A stretch of DNA of 64,000 nucleotides from Gliomastix tumulicola (lineage: Eukaryota; Ascomycota; Sordariomycetes; Hypocreales; Bionectriaceae). Positions 55,017 through 64,000 of the stretch are shown here, one piece after another (within the stretch, counting starts at the first letter, position 1; each line of letters starts with the position of its first letter). Below the pieces are notes generated by a model. That model was not told the DNA's origin, searched no databases, and worked only from the letters and a program-made list of their open reading frames with translations. The DNA is taken from the NCBI GenBank assembly GCA_001599755.1, contig BCHX01000003.1:2453289-2517288 (forward strand), read 5' to 3'. The translations under genes and the position numbers were made by a program.

Positions 55017-55381
55017 TGTACCAACCCAGGAGAGCAATTCTTGCTGAATAACAGTGACCACGACGTGGGTGCTCAGGGATGAACTCGTGAGGTGACGTAG
55101 AGTCGTAGACGGTTGTCATGACACGTGACCCGCATTCCGGATGCCTCTGCACCTCGCAGACGCAGGCCACTGATCATGCTAAGCTATTCGTGGATAGTAC
55201 GTTGTCTCAGGCCTTTCAGAGTGCTATAAAATTTAAGAATGGTCCTAGTACATGTTTTTTTAAGGAGGCGCTAAATGGGATCTCTGGTTCTGGATGTCGC
55301 CGATTCCATCCTGAATTCGCATTACTACGACTCTGGCTAGAATCAGCGTTAGGACCATGGTTGCTGCTGGGCACCACCATC
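55017..55381. other. intergenic region
   Basis: Upstream flank of ppx1 and left flank of the HAD pseudogene. Lower GC around 55220-55270. No gene seen. Confidence 0.5.
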
Positions 55382-55830
55382 TTCCCTCCCATCAGGGCGT
55401 GCATCTTCGACATGATACCGAGACGTTCGCGATCAAGACGACTCGGTCCGAGACGGCGCGGCTTCTGGGCCACTTCCTACCGGCCGGACAGGCGGGTCCT
55501 CGGTGACGACCCACGGCTTGCCCCCGGTCGCGGGAAGCCGGCGCCGGATATCTTCCTGCTGGCGCTACGGTCGCTGAACGAGGCACCAGAGGCCGAGGTG
55601 GGGACACAAATAGCGGCGGACTCCGGAACTAGGCGTAATATCCATCGACCCATCCTGCCCAGCGAGTGCTTGGTGTTCGAGGACAGCGTCGTCGGGGTCG
55701 AGGCCGCGAGACGAGCAGGGATGAGGGGTCGTGTGGGTGCCTCACCCGGATCTGGCGGTCGAGTAATATGAGCCGGTTGTACACGATGGGGTCAGGAAAG
55801 GGCGCGGCATCATCTCTATACTGACGTATC
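55382..55830 (+). pseudogene. broken HAD-superfamily phosphatase (GS1/pseudouridine-5'-phosphatase-like)
   Basis: Fragments of a HAD hydrolase lie in order but in different frames. The first nucleophile strand (RACIFDM) is present, then the DG and the cap domain are missing. A later segment reads ETFAIKTTRSETARLLGHF in another frame. GDDPRLAPGRGKPAPDIFLLAL and ECLVFEDSVVGVEAARRAGM follow in a third. Near 55730 an extra G shifts the frame away from VVWVPHP, and a TAA follows soon after. The lesions are one internal deletion, two frame changes and one stop. The family is inferred from the FDM, GKPAPD and EDSVVGVEA motifs. The locus is not expected to make an active enzyme. Confidence 0.7.
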
Positions 55831-56207
55831 AAATGTATTGGAACCGTTGGGTGCTATTCAGGATGGTGACGGGACGGGAATCGTGTGTGCCGAGCTTGCG
55901 CGGTTTAGGCATCTCGATTAATGTCTGATGACTTAGATTTGGCCAAACAAAGCACAGAACATGGTCCGGATGTATTTCTCGTGATGTCTTGGGTCATCGA
56001 TGAGTTCAGTTCAGCTGCTGCCTTCCACCAACGGACTACCGTCTCCCGAAACCCGACGCCCTCCAAAATTCATGAGCAGCTACCTGGAAAATACTGGCTC
56101 TTTTGCTATCGTCCAGTATCATCATACTTCTGACCATTTGGCAGAACTCGGCGACGGCAAAATCAGGATCTTCCCATGGTTGCTTGACTGATTCCTCCCG
56201 CCAAAAC
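55831..56207. other. intergenic region with possible HET remnant
   Basis: The minus strand at 56036..56227 has a protein-like stretch (DFAVAEFCQMVRSMMIL) that may be the decayed continuation of the truncated HET gene. Confidence 0.35.
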
Positions 56208-56819
56208 TCATCGCTTACCCGCTGCATGTGCTGGCACTGCTCTTACCCAGGGCCTGAGGAGCATCGACCGGAGAGTTGGCCATTGAGGATCCGATAGCGG
56301 TGGCAGCCCGGCGTCTGCGAGGTCTTCCTCCCTCAGGGGGGAGTCCCGCATCGCGGTGTGATGGCGCAGCGCGTCCGCAAACTTGATGGCACCCAGGCTG
56401 CCGTCCCTCTCGGGGCCGATGTACGTGATGACACGGCTTGCACTGCGGTAGATACTCCCCATCAGGGCGACCTGCTGCGACCGCTCTGGGATGTCATCCT
56501 GGTTGATACATATGCTATCAGCCCAGACGAGTCTATGTCGGCCCTCTGGGGGCGCGTGTCGGATATCCGCTAGGGCATCGTAGAGGCTTTTGGTGATTCG
56601 CAGTCCGCGGCCGTCTTGGAGTTGAATGCCATGACTTCTCTCTTCCCCGCCCCATTCGTACGACAAGGCCTCGTAGGGGAGCTGACCGAGCTGCACGTGC
56701 TGGACATATCCTGCCAGGGAGTCTCCACTATTTCCTGGGAACAGGTGCAGAACTCGGATTTGATCCTGGTTGACCAAGGGCTCGAAGTAGAATGCCGCCG
56801 CTATGGGAGTGGCTGCCAT
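56208..56819 (-). pseudogene. truncated HET domain gene
   Basis: A 203-codon frame starting MAATPIAAAFYFEPL that covers only the first half of a HET domain: YEALSYEWGG (LSYxWG motif), RLVWADSICINQDDIPERSQQV, and YRSASRVITYIGPE. It stops after TLRSMLLRPW, where an intact member continues with a Trp-rich block of WxxRVWxxQE type. The frame then runs into VRAVPAHAAGKR and a stop. The downstream minus-strand sequence carries unrelated-looking residues. It could also be a short functional HET protein. It lies divergent from the PNP-TPR gene with about 0.67 kb between starts. Confidence 0.7.
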
Positions 56820-57490
56820 GGCGAGCGGGATGTTGTTGAAGCCCAGAGGGAGAGCTGGAGAGCAGAACTGCGGGGCAGCGTAAAGCTGGAGCAGGGGATG
56901 GGATTGAGCACAATTTACGGCTTAAATCTTGCTGATGAGAAAGGACTCCTTGTCAATATGACATTCTACTTCACCTTGGATACCAGAAGTCATATCAGGC
57001 ACCTTCCTCCAGGGTATTACCTTCCAGGGCCCAAGGAAAGCAGCAGCTCCACCCCACTCTTCCCATTGTCGCTAATAAAGAGCCTGGCTTGCAGTGGAAC
57101 CTAACAACCTCCACGCTGCAACTCGAGCAAATGAGAACTGCCTAGCGCCATACTTGATGCAAGCCGCACCCCTCACCAGCTGGTACGAGCACATGTAGGC
57201 TGGTTGTGGCGTCGAGCCATCCGGAACGATGCTCCCATCGCCGTGCGAACCATGCAACCCAGAGAGTTGCTGCAAGGCAGCTCCGACAAGCCGTCAGGCC
57301 CGAGCTGAGACCCGAACATGCCGCCCAATCTGTCCCAGTCCAACAATCATTTCCTTCCACCGGTTACCCAACATTTTATGCTATAGCATCGCCGTGCCTA
57401 TAGGGTTATCGACGAGGCTCTACAGTAGCTCGACCAAGCTAATGTCTCTCGTTAAACTGGGTTGATCATCGTCGGCTCCCAACTGCCAAA
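56820..57490. other. divergent intergenic region
   Basis: Lies between the truncated HET gene and the PNP-TPR gene, with a putative leader near 57360-57490. No gene recognised. Confidence 0.5.
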
Positions 57491-60400
57491 ATGGCGGCCT
57501 CCTCAGACTGCAGGCGGATGCTCAATCACGACCAGTACACCATCGCCTGGATCTCGCCTCTCAAGGCTGAGCGAATTGCCGCCCTGGCTATGCTTGATGA
57601 AGAGTATCTGCCCTTATCACAGCCGCCACCCGACCAGAATGTATACACACTTGGCCGCATCGGGCATCACAATATTGTCATAGCCGGCCTGGATCACGCA
57701 GGGAATGTGCCGGCCGCCTCAGCTGTGAGCCAGATGACCTTTACCTTCCGAAAGCTCCGATACGGACTGTTGGTGGGCATCGGGGGTGGTGTGCCCTTTG
57801 GGATTGGGAGGGATCCCGTGCGTCTGGGCGATGTGGTCGTCGGAACCCCCCAGGGGACTGACTTAGGCACGATACAGTACGACTATGGCAAAGCTCTGGC
57901 GGGGGGATTCGAGCGCTCGGGAGTGCTAAGAATGCCACCGACTGTGTTGCTGAAAGCCGTCGAGACGCTCCAGATTCGGAGGGATATGGGCGATGATGAT
58001 CCCGTATGGAGGGACACGCTAAGGGTCCGGACCGACCGCACTAGACTCCAACACTTTGCGCACCCCGGCGCCGCGAACGACCACCTCTATAATACCGAAT
58101 ATGTGCACCGGGAGGCCGGAAAAACATGCCAGGAATGTGGCTGTGACCCAGCCGAGCGCATATCTGCTGCACTTGTCGCTGACATTGACGACGGCAGTGA
58201 CGACTCAGGCCCTCACGTTACGGTGCACCGAGGCATGATTGCGTCAGGGGGGATGGTCATAAAGGATGCTATGTTAAGAGATAAGCTGGCCCAGCAGTAT
58301 GGTGTCCTGTGTTTCGAGATGGAGGCGGCAGGAGTGCTTCACAACTTTCCATGTATCGTCATCCGAGGCATCTCCGACTATTGCGACTCGCATAAGAACG
58401 ATGTCTGGCACGGATTCGCGGCGGCGGCGGCAGCGTCCTATGCGAGACAGCTGTTCTCCTACATACCATTCGATCGCCCGGCTAACAACTCGATTCCGCA
58501 GCCAGATCGTACAGAGTCGAACGAGGCAAATTCTCCAAAGACCGAGTCTCCTTTTAGGGTGAGGTCTCCGGGTAGCATACAGACCCACGACCGCGAATCA
58601 GCTAGAAGCACAGAGCAGCTGCCTAGTCCGTGCTCGGGAACATCTCTCCACGACGAAACAGCTACGAGTCAGAGCACAACACCGCCATCCCCACCCAATG
58701 ATACACCTGGGATAAACCGTCCTAGTATGGCCCAAACCGCCAAGTCTGAGCCGTGGGATGGTCTTTGGATACCCAGAGGTCTCAGGAAGTCGCAGCACCT
58801 TGAGAGAAACATTGTCATCCTGAACGAGCTGTCTCTCGGGATGGAACATGCCCAGACCAGAGAATCACAATTTCGCCTTGCTTTGGCGCTCTATGAACTC
58901 AAGGAGTACGATGAGGCTGAGGTCTGGTTAAGGAAGATATACAAGAAGGAGGCGTATATGCTCATCCTACACAGTAGAGTTCTCTGTATGCAGGCTAAGC
59001 ACGGCGAGGCTGAGGATATCCTGAAGCAGATTCTGTATGGAGAAGAGGGGGCGCAGAAGACGGCCGCCTACTTTGAGCTCGCCCGGACGTATGAAGTGCA
59101 GGAGAGGCACAGCGACTGTGAGTCTGTCCTCTGCGATCTTGTGACGAGGCTGCAAGAGAGTTCCGGTGAAGAAACAGACGACGAACACACTACGGAGGCA
59201 AAGTATAACCTAGGTGTATCGCTGTACCGCCTGGGAAACTATTGCGAAGCTGAGAAGCTGCTGCAAGAGGCATCGGAAGTGTGGTCAGTGAAGCTCGGCG
59301 ACCGCCACGCAAAGACTCTCAGCGCGCTGCACGTTTGGGGTATGGTGCTAAGAGGCTTGACTAAGGGGGAGAGAGCCGTGGGAGTACTCCGGAAAGCCGC
59401 CGGTGGGCGGAACAAGACACTCGGCTTTGAAAACGCGGATACCCTGGCAAGCATCCATTATCTGGGTTGCACGTTGTCCGACCTGGGCAAGGAAGTCGAG
59501 GCCGAGCGGCGCCTTAGGAGAGCGAGTAATGGGCGGTGGCAGACCCTGGGACCCAAACATGTTGAGACACTCGACAGCCTCAGCCACCTCGGGCGGACAC
59601 TCTGGGATCTGAATAGATATGGAGAGTCTGAGGAGTTCTTGAGAACGGCAGCTGACGGGCAATCAGAAGTCTTAGGCCCTACGCACATAGATACGCTTCA
59701 AAGCCTCAGCTATCTAGGAAGAGCACTCGTATCTTTGAGCCGATACGACCTGTCAGGGCCGATCCTGGAAAGAGCAAGCAATGTCCAATCGGAGATTTTA
59801 GGTCTTGAGCATCAGGACACACTTCGGAGCCTCCACTTCCTTGGGGTGACCCTTTGGGGTCTTGGGAGAGACACAGAGTCAAAATCAATTCTAACCATTG
59901 TGGTCGATTGGAGATTGAAGATTTTCGGCCCTACGAATGAGCAGACGCTCGATAGTCAGCACGCCCTGGGTATAACTCTCCAGGCACTCGAAAAGTACGC
60001 TGAGTTCGAGATGTTCCTGAGAAGTGCAGCCGATGGGCGATCAGAAGTCTCGGGTCCTACGCATCTGTTGACACTCGACAGTCTGTACGCCTTGGGGACC
60101 ACTCTCCAGAAGCTCAACAAACATACTGATTCCGAGACGATTCTGAAAAGATTAGTCAGAGGACTATCAGAAGTCTTTGGGCCTAAGCATCAAGCAACGC
60201 TTGATAGGCTGTGCGATCTTGGGGTGGTCCTTCAGAAACTCAAGAGATATGATGAGTCGGAGATATGTCTGAGACAATCAGCCGAAGGGGGATCAGAGGC
60301 GTTGGGCGATACGCATTCCCAAACGCTAAGAAGCCTCGACAAGCTCAGCGAACTCCTTGTAGCACTAAAGAAGTATGACGAAGCCGAGCCAGTCCTTCGA

Positions 60401-61114
60401 AAGCTGGCGGAGGGGCGGCTGCAGGCTCAGGGCAAAGATAGTACCCTGACCACGGAAGCTTTTCGCCAGCTCGGCCTAACCCTCAAGGAAATGAAGGAGT
60501 GGAAAAAGGCGGTTAAAGCGATGAGGATAGCGCTCGACGGGTTGTCACGTAGCCTGGGCAAGGAGGACAAGAAAACGCTTGAGTGCACTTATGAGCTTGG
60601 CGTGCTGCTGATGAGTCAAGGGGACAACAGAGAGGCCGAGGCCCTTTTCCGAAACTTAGTGGAAGTAAGGACGCGCACAGCAGGTTCGGACCATATTGAC
60701 ACTATCTGGAGCGTGTTCAGACTGGGCTGGGTGCTGATGGCCCAGGACCCACGGAGCAAGGAGGCTGAGACTCTGATGAGGAACCTGCTTGAGAGGGAAA
60801 CACTAGGTACCAAGATCCCGCCGCTGACGTTGAGGAAGCACTCCGAGCTATTGTATCACGATGACAGGCTGGAAGAAGCGGAGAATGGGTTCGACAAGTT
60901 TCTCGCGACGACGGCGACCTCGAAGCATCTGAGCAATACCGATTTGTTGGTGGCCCGGGACTTTCTAGGGCGTGCCCTTTACAAACAAGGGAAGTTCAGC
61001 AGAGCGACGACAATATTCGAGGCCGTTGCGAACCAGCGGGCGCAGGAGCTCGGAGAACAGCACGATTTGACGAAACAGGCGAGACGGCGGCACAGGAAGG
61101 CGTCGCTTCATTGA
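57491..61114 (+). CDS. PNP_UDP domain fused to kinesin-light-chain-type TPR repeats
   Basis: Single-exon protein of 1207 residues. The N-terminal nucleoside-phosphorylase domain (about 13-335) has QYTIAWISPLKAER, YGLLVGIGGGVP, RLGDVVVGTPQG, VLCFEMEAAGV and VIRGISDYCDSHK. A Ser/Pro/Thr-rich linker (about 336-440) follows. TPRs cover about 455-1195, most of them 42-residue units with the pattern LGPxHxxTLxSLxxLG, the type that in fungal NLRs often sits after an NB-ARC domain. No P-loop GxxGxGKT or Walker B is present anywhere, so the usual nucleotide switch is missing. The repeats begin about 126 bp apart (for example at 59294, 59420, 59546). The ATG context is AAAATGGC. Confidence 0.9.
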   Translation: MAASSDCRRMLNHDQYTIAWISPLKAERIAALAMLDEEYLPLSQPPPDQNVYTLGRIGHHNIVIAGLDHAGNVPAASAVSQMTFTFRKLRYGLLVGIGGGVPFGIGRDPVRLGDVVVGTPQGTDLGTIQYDYGKALAGGFERSGVLRMPPTVLLKAVETLQIRRDMGDDDPVWRDTLRVRTDRTRLQHFAHPGAANDHLYNTEYVHREAGKTCQECGCDPAERISAALVADIDDGSDDSGPHVTVHRGMIASGGMVIKDAMLRDKLAQQYGVLCFEMEAAGVLHNFPCIVIRGISDYCDSHKNDVWHGFAAAAAASYARQLFSYIPFDRPANNSIPQPDRTESNEANSPKTESPFRVRSPGSIQTHDRESARSTEQLPSPCSGTSLHDETATSQSTTPPSPPNDTPGINRPSMAQTAKSEPWDGLWIPRGLRKSQHLERNIVILNELSLGMEHAQTRESQFRLALALYELKEYDEAEVWLRKIYKKEAYMLILHSRVLCMQAKHGEAEDILKQILYGEEGAQKTAAYFELARTYEVQERHSDCESVLCDLVTRLQESSGEETDDEHTTEAKYNLGVSLYRLGNYCEAEKLLQEASEVWSVKLGDRHAKTLSALHVWGMVLRGLTKGERAVGVLRKAAGGRNKTLGFENADTLASIHYLGCTLSDLGKEVEAERRLRRASNGRWQTLGPKHVETLDSLSHLGRTLWDLNRYGESEEFLRTAADGQSEVLGPTHIDTLQSLSYLGRALVSLSRYDLSGPILERASNVQSEILGLEHQDTLRSLHFLGVTLWGLGRDTESKSILTIVVDWRLKIFGPTNEQTLDSQHALGITLQALEKYAEFEMFLRSAADGRSEVSGPTHLLTLDSLYALGTTLQKLNKHTDSETILKRLVRGLSEVFGPKHQATLDRLCDLGVVLQKLKRYDESEICLRQSAEGGSEALGDTHSQTLRSLDKLSELLVALKKYDEAEPVLRKLAEGRLQAQGKDSTLTTEAFRQLGLTLKEMKEWKKAVKAMRIALDGLSRSLGKEDKKTLECTYELGVLLMSQGDNREAEALFRNLVEVRTRTAGSDHIDTIWSVFRLGWVLMAQDPRSKEAETLMRNLLERETLGTKIPPLTLRKHSELLYHDDRLEEAENGFDKFLATTATSKHLSNTDLLVARDFLGRALYKQGKFSRATTIFEAVANQRAQELGEQHDLTKQARRRHRKASLH
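59294..60805 (+). repeat. 42-residue TPR coding repeats, about twelve copies
   Basis: Units start at 59294, 59420 and 59546, exactly 126 bp apart. The series continues to about 60800 with motifs LGPTHIDTL, LGLEHQDTL, FGPTNEQTL, SGPTHLLTL, FGPKHQATL, LGDTHSQTL, LGKEDKKTL and AGSDHIDTI. Confidence 0.85.
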
Positions 61115-61385
61115 TGAGAGGGCTTGAGGTTGACCATTCAATGGGGAGACAAAAGCCTCACAGGTCGAAATTCTTCGTGACGACCACGAGTGCGCTTTTT
61201 TATCGTACAAATGTCGAGCTCCGCCTACTGTTTGCTTTGTGGCGAGTTGGATGAGCTGAGAATACATTGCTGCTTGCCTAACAATTCACTGTTTGGGATC
61301 TCGTCTGCGGATTAGCTTCTGTATCGCCAAACGACTCGTCTTCTCAAGATGCCCACGACCCGCCGCTGCCAGTGCAATAGCAACA
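61115..61385. other. intergenic region
   Basis: 3' flank of the PNP-TPR gene and upstream region of the APH-fold gene. Nothing recognised. Confidence 0.45.
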
Positions 61386-62628
61386 ATGGACTCTGCTTCA
61401 GGCACCAAGTCCAATGCGACGTCCATCCAAAGGTCTTCTACCACCAGCAAGGTAGCAATGGACAGCCTTAGAAGTGTAAGTAGTGCGATCGCGCGTAAAT
61501 TACGGGTCGATGCAGGGCGCTAAGACCTGCGACCCGGGGACGTTGTTGATGTTGGCGAGGTTGAGTTGGTTGACGAGGTTCTGTTGCTTGCGGCTGGAGG
61601 CTATAACTCCGTCTTCTTAGTCGAACTACAAAAGGGCCTTCTACTTCAGGTGAGTACCAAACCTCTAGACATATCTCTTATGAACTCATTTTGACTCAGA
61701 GCCCGCAAAGGACACGCCGGCGGAGGTGGATCGCTTTATCCTCCGTCTTCCCTGCGAAGACGCCCTCGTTCCTTACCAGGTCACGAATGAGGTTGCATTC
61801 CGGCGCTTCGTTGCCTCGAGGCTTCCCCATATACCGGTGCCTGAGGTATATCTTCTCGAGGCCACGCAAGATTATCAGACATGCTTCATCGCAGAAGAGG
61901 TTATTGAGGGCACTTCCTTGAGCTCGGCTTGGATGTCCTTCACGCCTGCACAGAAAGAGAGCGTGGCCGTCAAGATTTCCTCCCTCACTGTTGATCTCGC
62001 CGAGGCTCAACTCGAAAAGATCGGTGGGTTGAATGTCCACGATTTCTCGTCAGCCCCTACTGTGGAAGGCTCCAAGATCTTCAAGGGACGTCACCAATTT
62101 CACCGCCCCGAGTGCTACCCGATCGGGCCCTACGCCTCTACGAAGGAGTATATCCTGGCCTGCTACGACCGAGAGATTTACTACTACAGCCATGTATCTG
62201 AAAAGGACATTGACCAAGATCTCTTCGAACACATGTCTGTTCAGGCATTCGTCCAACAGCTGCAGCAGAAGCGAGAGACTCTTGCCAGTCAGGAAATGCC
62301 GGATGAACCATTCGTCCTGACGCACGACGATTTTCACGGTCGCAATATCTTGATGCGTGGCGACCAGATCGCGACTGTTCTTGACTGGGAATTCGCTGGA
62401 TCATACCCCCTGAGCGAGACACTGTCAGGAGGCGGCTTTGACGTGCTTGATGCTGACACCGACGAGCTGGAGGAGGAGAACACGGTCTGGGGTCGCAGGA
62501 TCAGGGGCTTGATCAGGGAAGAGGTCACTTCGAGAGGTTGGGACCAGGCCAAGATTGACATGTTCATGGGCAATGGGAACCGTGAGCTCGGCATTGCCCG
62601 GAAGGAGATGTTTCCACGGCGGATGTAG
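61386..62628 (+). CDS. APH-fold small-molecule kinase-like protein
   Basis: Protein of the aminoglycoside/choline-kinase-like phosphotransferase fold, abundant in fungi and mostly without a known substrate. The proposed exons are 61386..61475, 61560..61649 and 61702..62628 (about 368 residues). Intron 1 (GTAAGT, CTAAG branch) and its 3' end are the weak point. The N-lobe has AAGGYNSVFLVEL, then RFILRLP and EVAFRRFVASRLPHIPVPEVY. The catalytic loop VLTHDDFHGRNILM gives the H-D-N pattern, and VLDWEFAGSYPLSE supplies the metal-binding Asp. The C-terminus is short for the family. The Ser/Thr-rich N-terminal 30 residues depend on the first exon. It lies 0.27 kb downstream of the PNP-TPR gene on the same strand. 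Confidence 0.8.
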
Positions 62629-62734
62629 AAATGGGTTTGTCTGTTACGTGTAGAAATTGTTGCAAGAATGAATGATATTGTCATAACTCAATGTCGCGCG
62701 AGCTACCTAGGCACTCAGTTGAGGGGGGTAAAAA

Positions 62735-62766
62735 AAGAAAGAAAGAAAGAAAGAAAGAAAGAAAAA
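62735..62766. repeat. (GAAA)n microsatellite
   Basis: About seven GAAA units in an A/G-rich tract between the convergent APH-fold and AAA+ genes. Confidence 0.9.
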
Positions 62767-62879
62767 AGAGAAGAAAACTGAGCCACATACACACCCAAAT
62801 TGTACGGTCTCATATCTCAAGTATTTATTCGACCGCATGCCGTGTTCATCTTGTGCAAACTGGGCGTACTCAGCCATCA

Positions 62880-64000
62880 TCAAGACTTCTCTGTCTCTGT
62901 CTCCATCTCCATCTCCATCGTCGCCTGCAGCACAGTGTCAATGTAGTCAATTCTGAGCTTCTGCTTCTCCTGCACCGCGAGGAGCATCGAGATCTTGACC
63001 GCATTCTTGATCTGCCGCCCATTCAAGGGGAGCTGGGCCAACCGGCGGTAGACTTCGTCGGTGAGCGCTGGGCCTGCCTGCGTCTGGGCAACAAAGTATC
63101 TCCAGAGATGCTCCCTGGCAGCCGGATCCAGGTCCGGGTAGCGCAGCGTCAGGTGGATACGGCTCTGGAAGGCCTTGTCCATCGTCTCGACGCGGTTGGT
63201 CGTCATGATGATGATGCCGCGGTAATACTCGAGCGTCCGGAGGAACATGGTGACGATTTCGTTGTGCTCAAGACGGCTGGGCGACCGCTCCTGGAGCAAG
63301 ATATCGCACTCGTCAAACAGAAGCACCGCGTTCCACTTCTCGGTGAGCTTCAGGGTGGACTTGAGCTTCATCTCCATGTCGTCGTCGCCGCCGCCGTGGC
63401 CGAGCTCCCCGACACTCAGGACGTAGAGCGGCCTCCGTACGCGGTCCGCCACGGCCTCGGCGGTGAGCGTCTTCCCCGTTCCCGGGTTGCCGACGAGGAG
63501 CATCACGACGCCCTGGCCCTTGCCCTCGATGACATCGTCGAAGGCGTGACGGTGGGAGAGCCGGTGGGAGATCTGGCCCTCGACGAACGCGAGGACGAGG
63601 CTCTTGTACTTGGCAGGGAGCATGAGGTTGGGGAAGGCGGCGTCGTTCCAGGCAATGTCTTTGATATTGGTGACGTCGAGCGTCACCCACGACTTGAGGC
63701 TCAAGGAGTATCCTCGGACGTTGGTGGTGCAGAGGAGCAGCTGGTCATCGGTGAGGGCTTGGTCTGTCAACAACATCGTTAGGGCTCGTGCGGCAAGAGT
63801 GTAGAGTGTACCATGCATGCATGCTACTCGTCTTGTGTCACGTACCGGGCGTTTCCTTCCTCTCGCGTTCTGCCACACAGCCCTCGGGCCTTGGGTACAT
63901 GATGGCTGGGGGTGGTGGTGGGATGCCCATATGCCTCATGTTGGCGTCATAAACGCCATCCTCCCAGTCCCTGTGTCCATGTTGTCGGTCTTGGATGCGG
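62880..64000 (-). CDS. AAA+ ATPase, 5' part beyond the window
   Basis: C-terminal part of a fungal AAA+ ATPase; the gene starts outside the right edge. The exons inside the window are 63846..64000 (partial) and 62880..63763. The intron (63764..63845) has donor GTACGT and acceptor ACAG, and joins RKETP to QALTDD through a split Asp codon. The upstream exon encodes DANMRHMGIPPPPPAIMYPRP. The AAA core has Walker A GNPGTGKTLTAEAVAD, Walker B LLFDECDILLQ and sensor/arginine-finger region IIMTTNRVETMDKAFQSRIH. QLPLNGRQIKNAV is typical of the C-terminal lid. Fungal members of this type often carry an N-terminal DUF7025-like region, which would be off the window. A repetitive Met/Glu/Thr tail (EMEMETETEKS) closes it. 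Confidence 0.88.

Noticed and set aside
62691..63782. Plus-strand open frame of about 360 codons
   Set aside because: Antisense of the AAA+ ATPase; it starts in the GAAA microsatellite and has no family pattern.
1..64000. Secondary-metabolite gene cluster
   Set aside because: No polyketide synthase, peptide synthetase, terpene synthase, P450 group or pathway regulator is present.

Overview
This is a nuclear contig from a filamentous ascomycete (Pezizomycotina, most likely a Sordariomycete). The grounds are short spliceosomal introns (about 50-150 bp) with GTAAGT/GTATGT donors and CTRAC-like branch points, GC-rich coding exons, and a gene content of COPE, MBF1, CSN3, a Mit1-type remodeller, VCX1 and SUR7/PalI next to HET-domain and NLR-type genes. 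The species cannot be named from the sequence. Splice sites were assigned by hand from donor, branch, acceptor and frame, so exon ends are predictions.

Left part (1-32 kb): mostly conserved housekeeping and cell-surface genes. In order: the 3' end of coatomer epsilon (+), an unknown Ser-rich protein (-), MBF1 (-), a DUF1365 membrane protein (+), a GFA/CENP-V enzyme (+), two surface/secreted proteins (-; the first has an in-frame TAG), mitochondrial rRNA methyltransferase Mrm1 (-), a large PHD/SNF2 remodeller of the Mit1 type (+, starting about 700 bp from Mrm1), a CCCH zinc-finger protein with a Gln/His tract (+), COP9 signalosome subunit 3 (+), and two secreted PLC-like phosphodiesterases (+) flanking a SUR7/PalI claudin-like protein (-).

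Middle part (32-37 kb): gene-poor, with a very small membrane protein ending in a 19-G tract, a 28-bp minisatellite, a small secreted protein and degenerate repeats.

Right part (37-64 kb): an accessory region that looks like a fungal allorecognition/innate-immunity island. It holds a PNP-NACHT-ankyrin NLR of about 1550 residues, a divergent protein kinase, an unknown acidic protein, a full HET-domain protein, a DUF4419 protein, a truncated HET gene, a PNP-TPR protein without a nucleotide-binding switch domain, an APH-fold kinase and an AAA+ ATPase running off the right edge. Two ordinary genes (VCX1 and a PPX1-type exopolyphosphatase with a signal-like N-terminus) and a broken HAD phosphatase sit among them. 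Two proteins carry the same nucleoside-phosphorylase-like N-terminal domain on different repeat sensors, which makes this region the best candidate for an undescribed system. No tRNA, rRNA, CRISPR array, intact transposon or secondary-metabolite cluster was seen.
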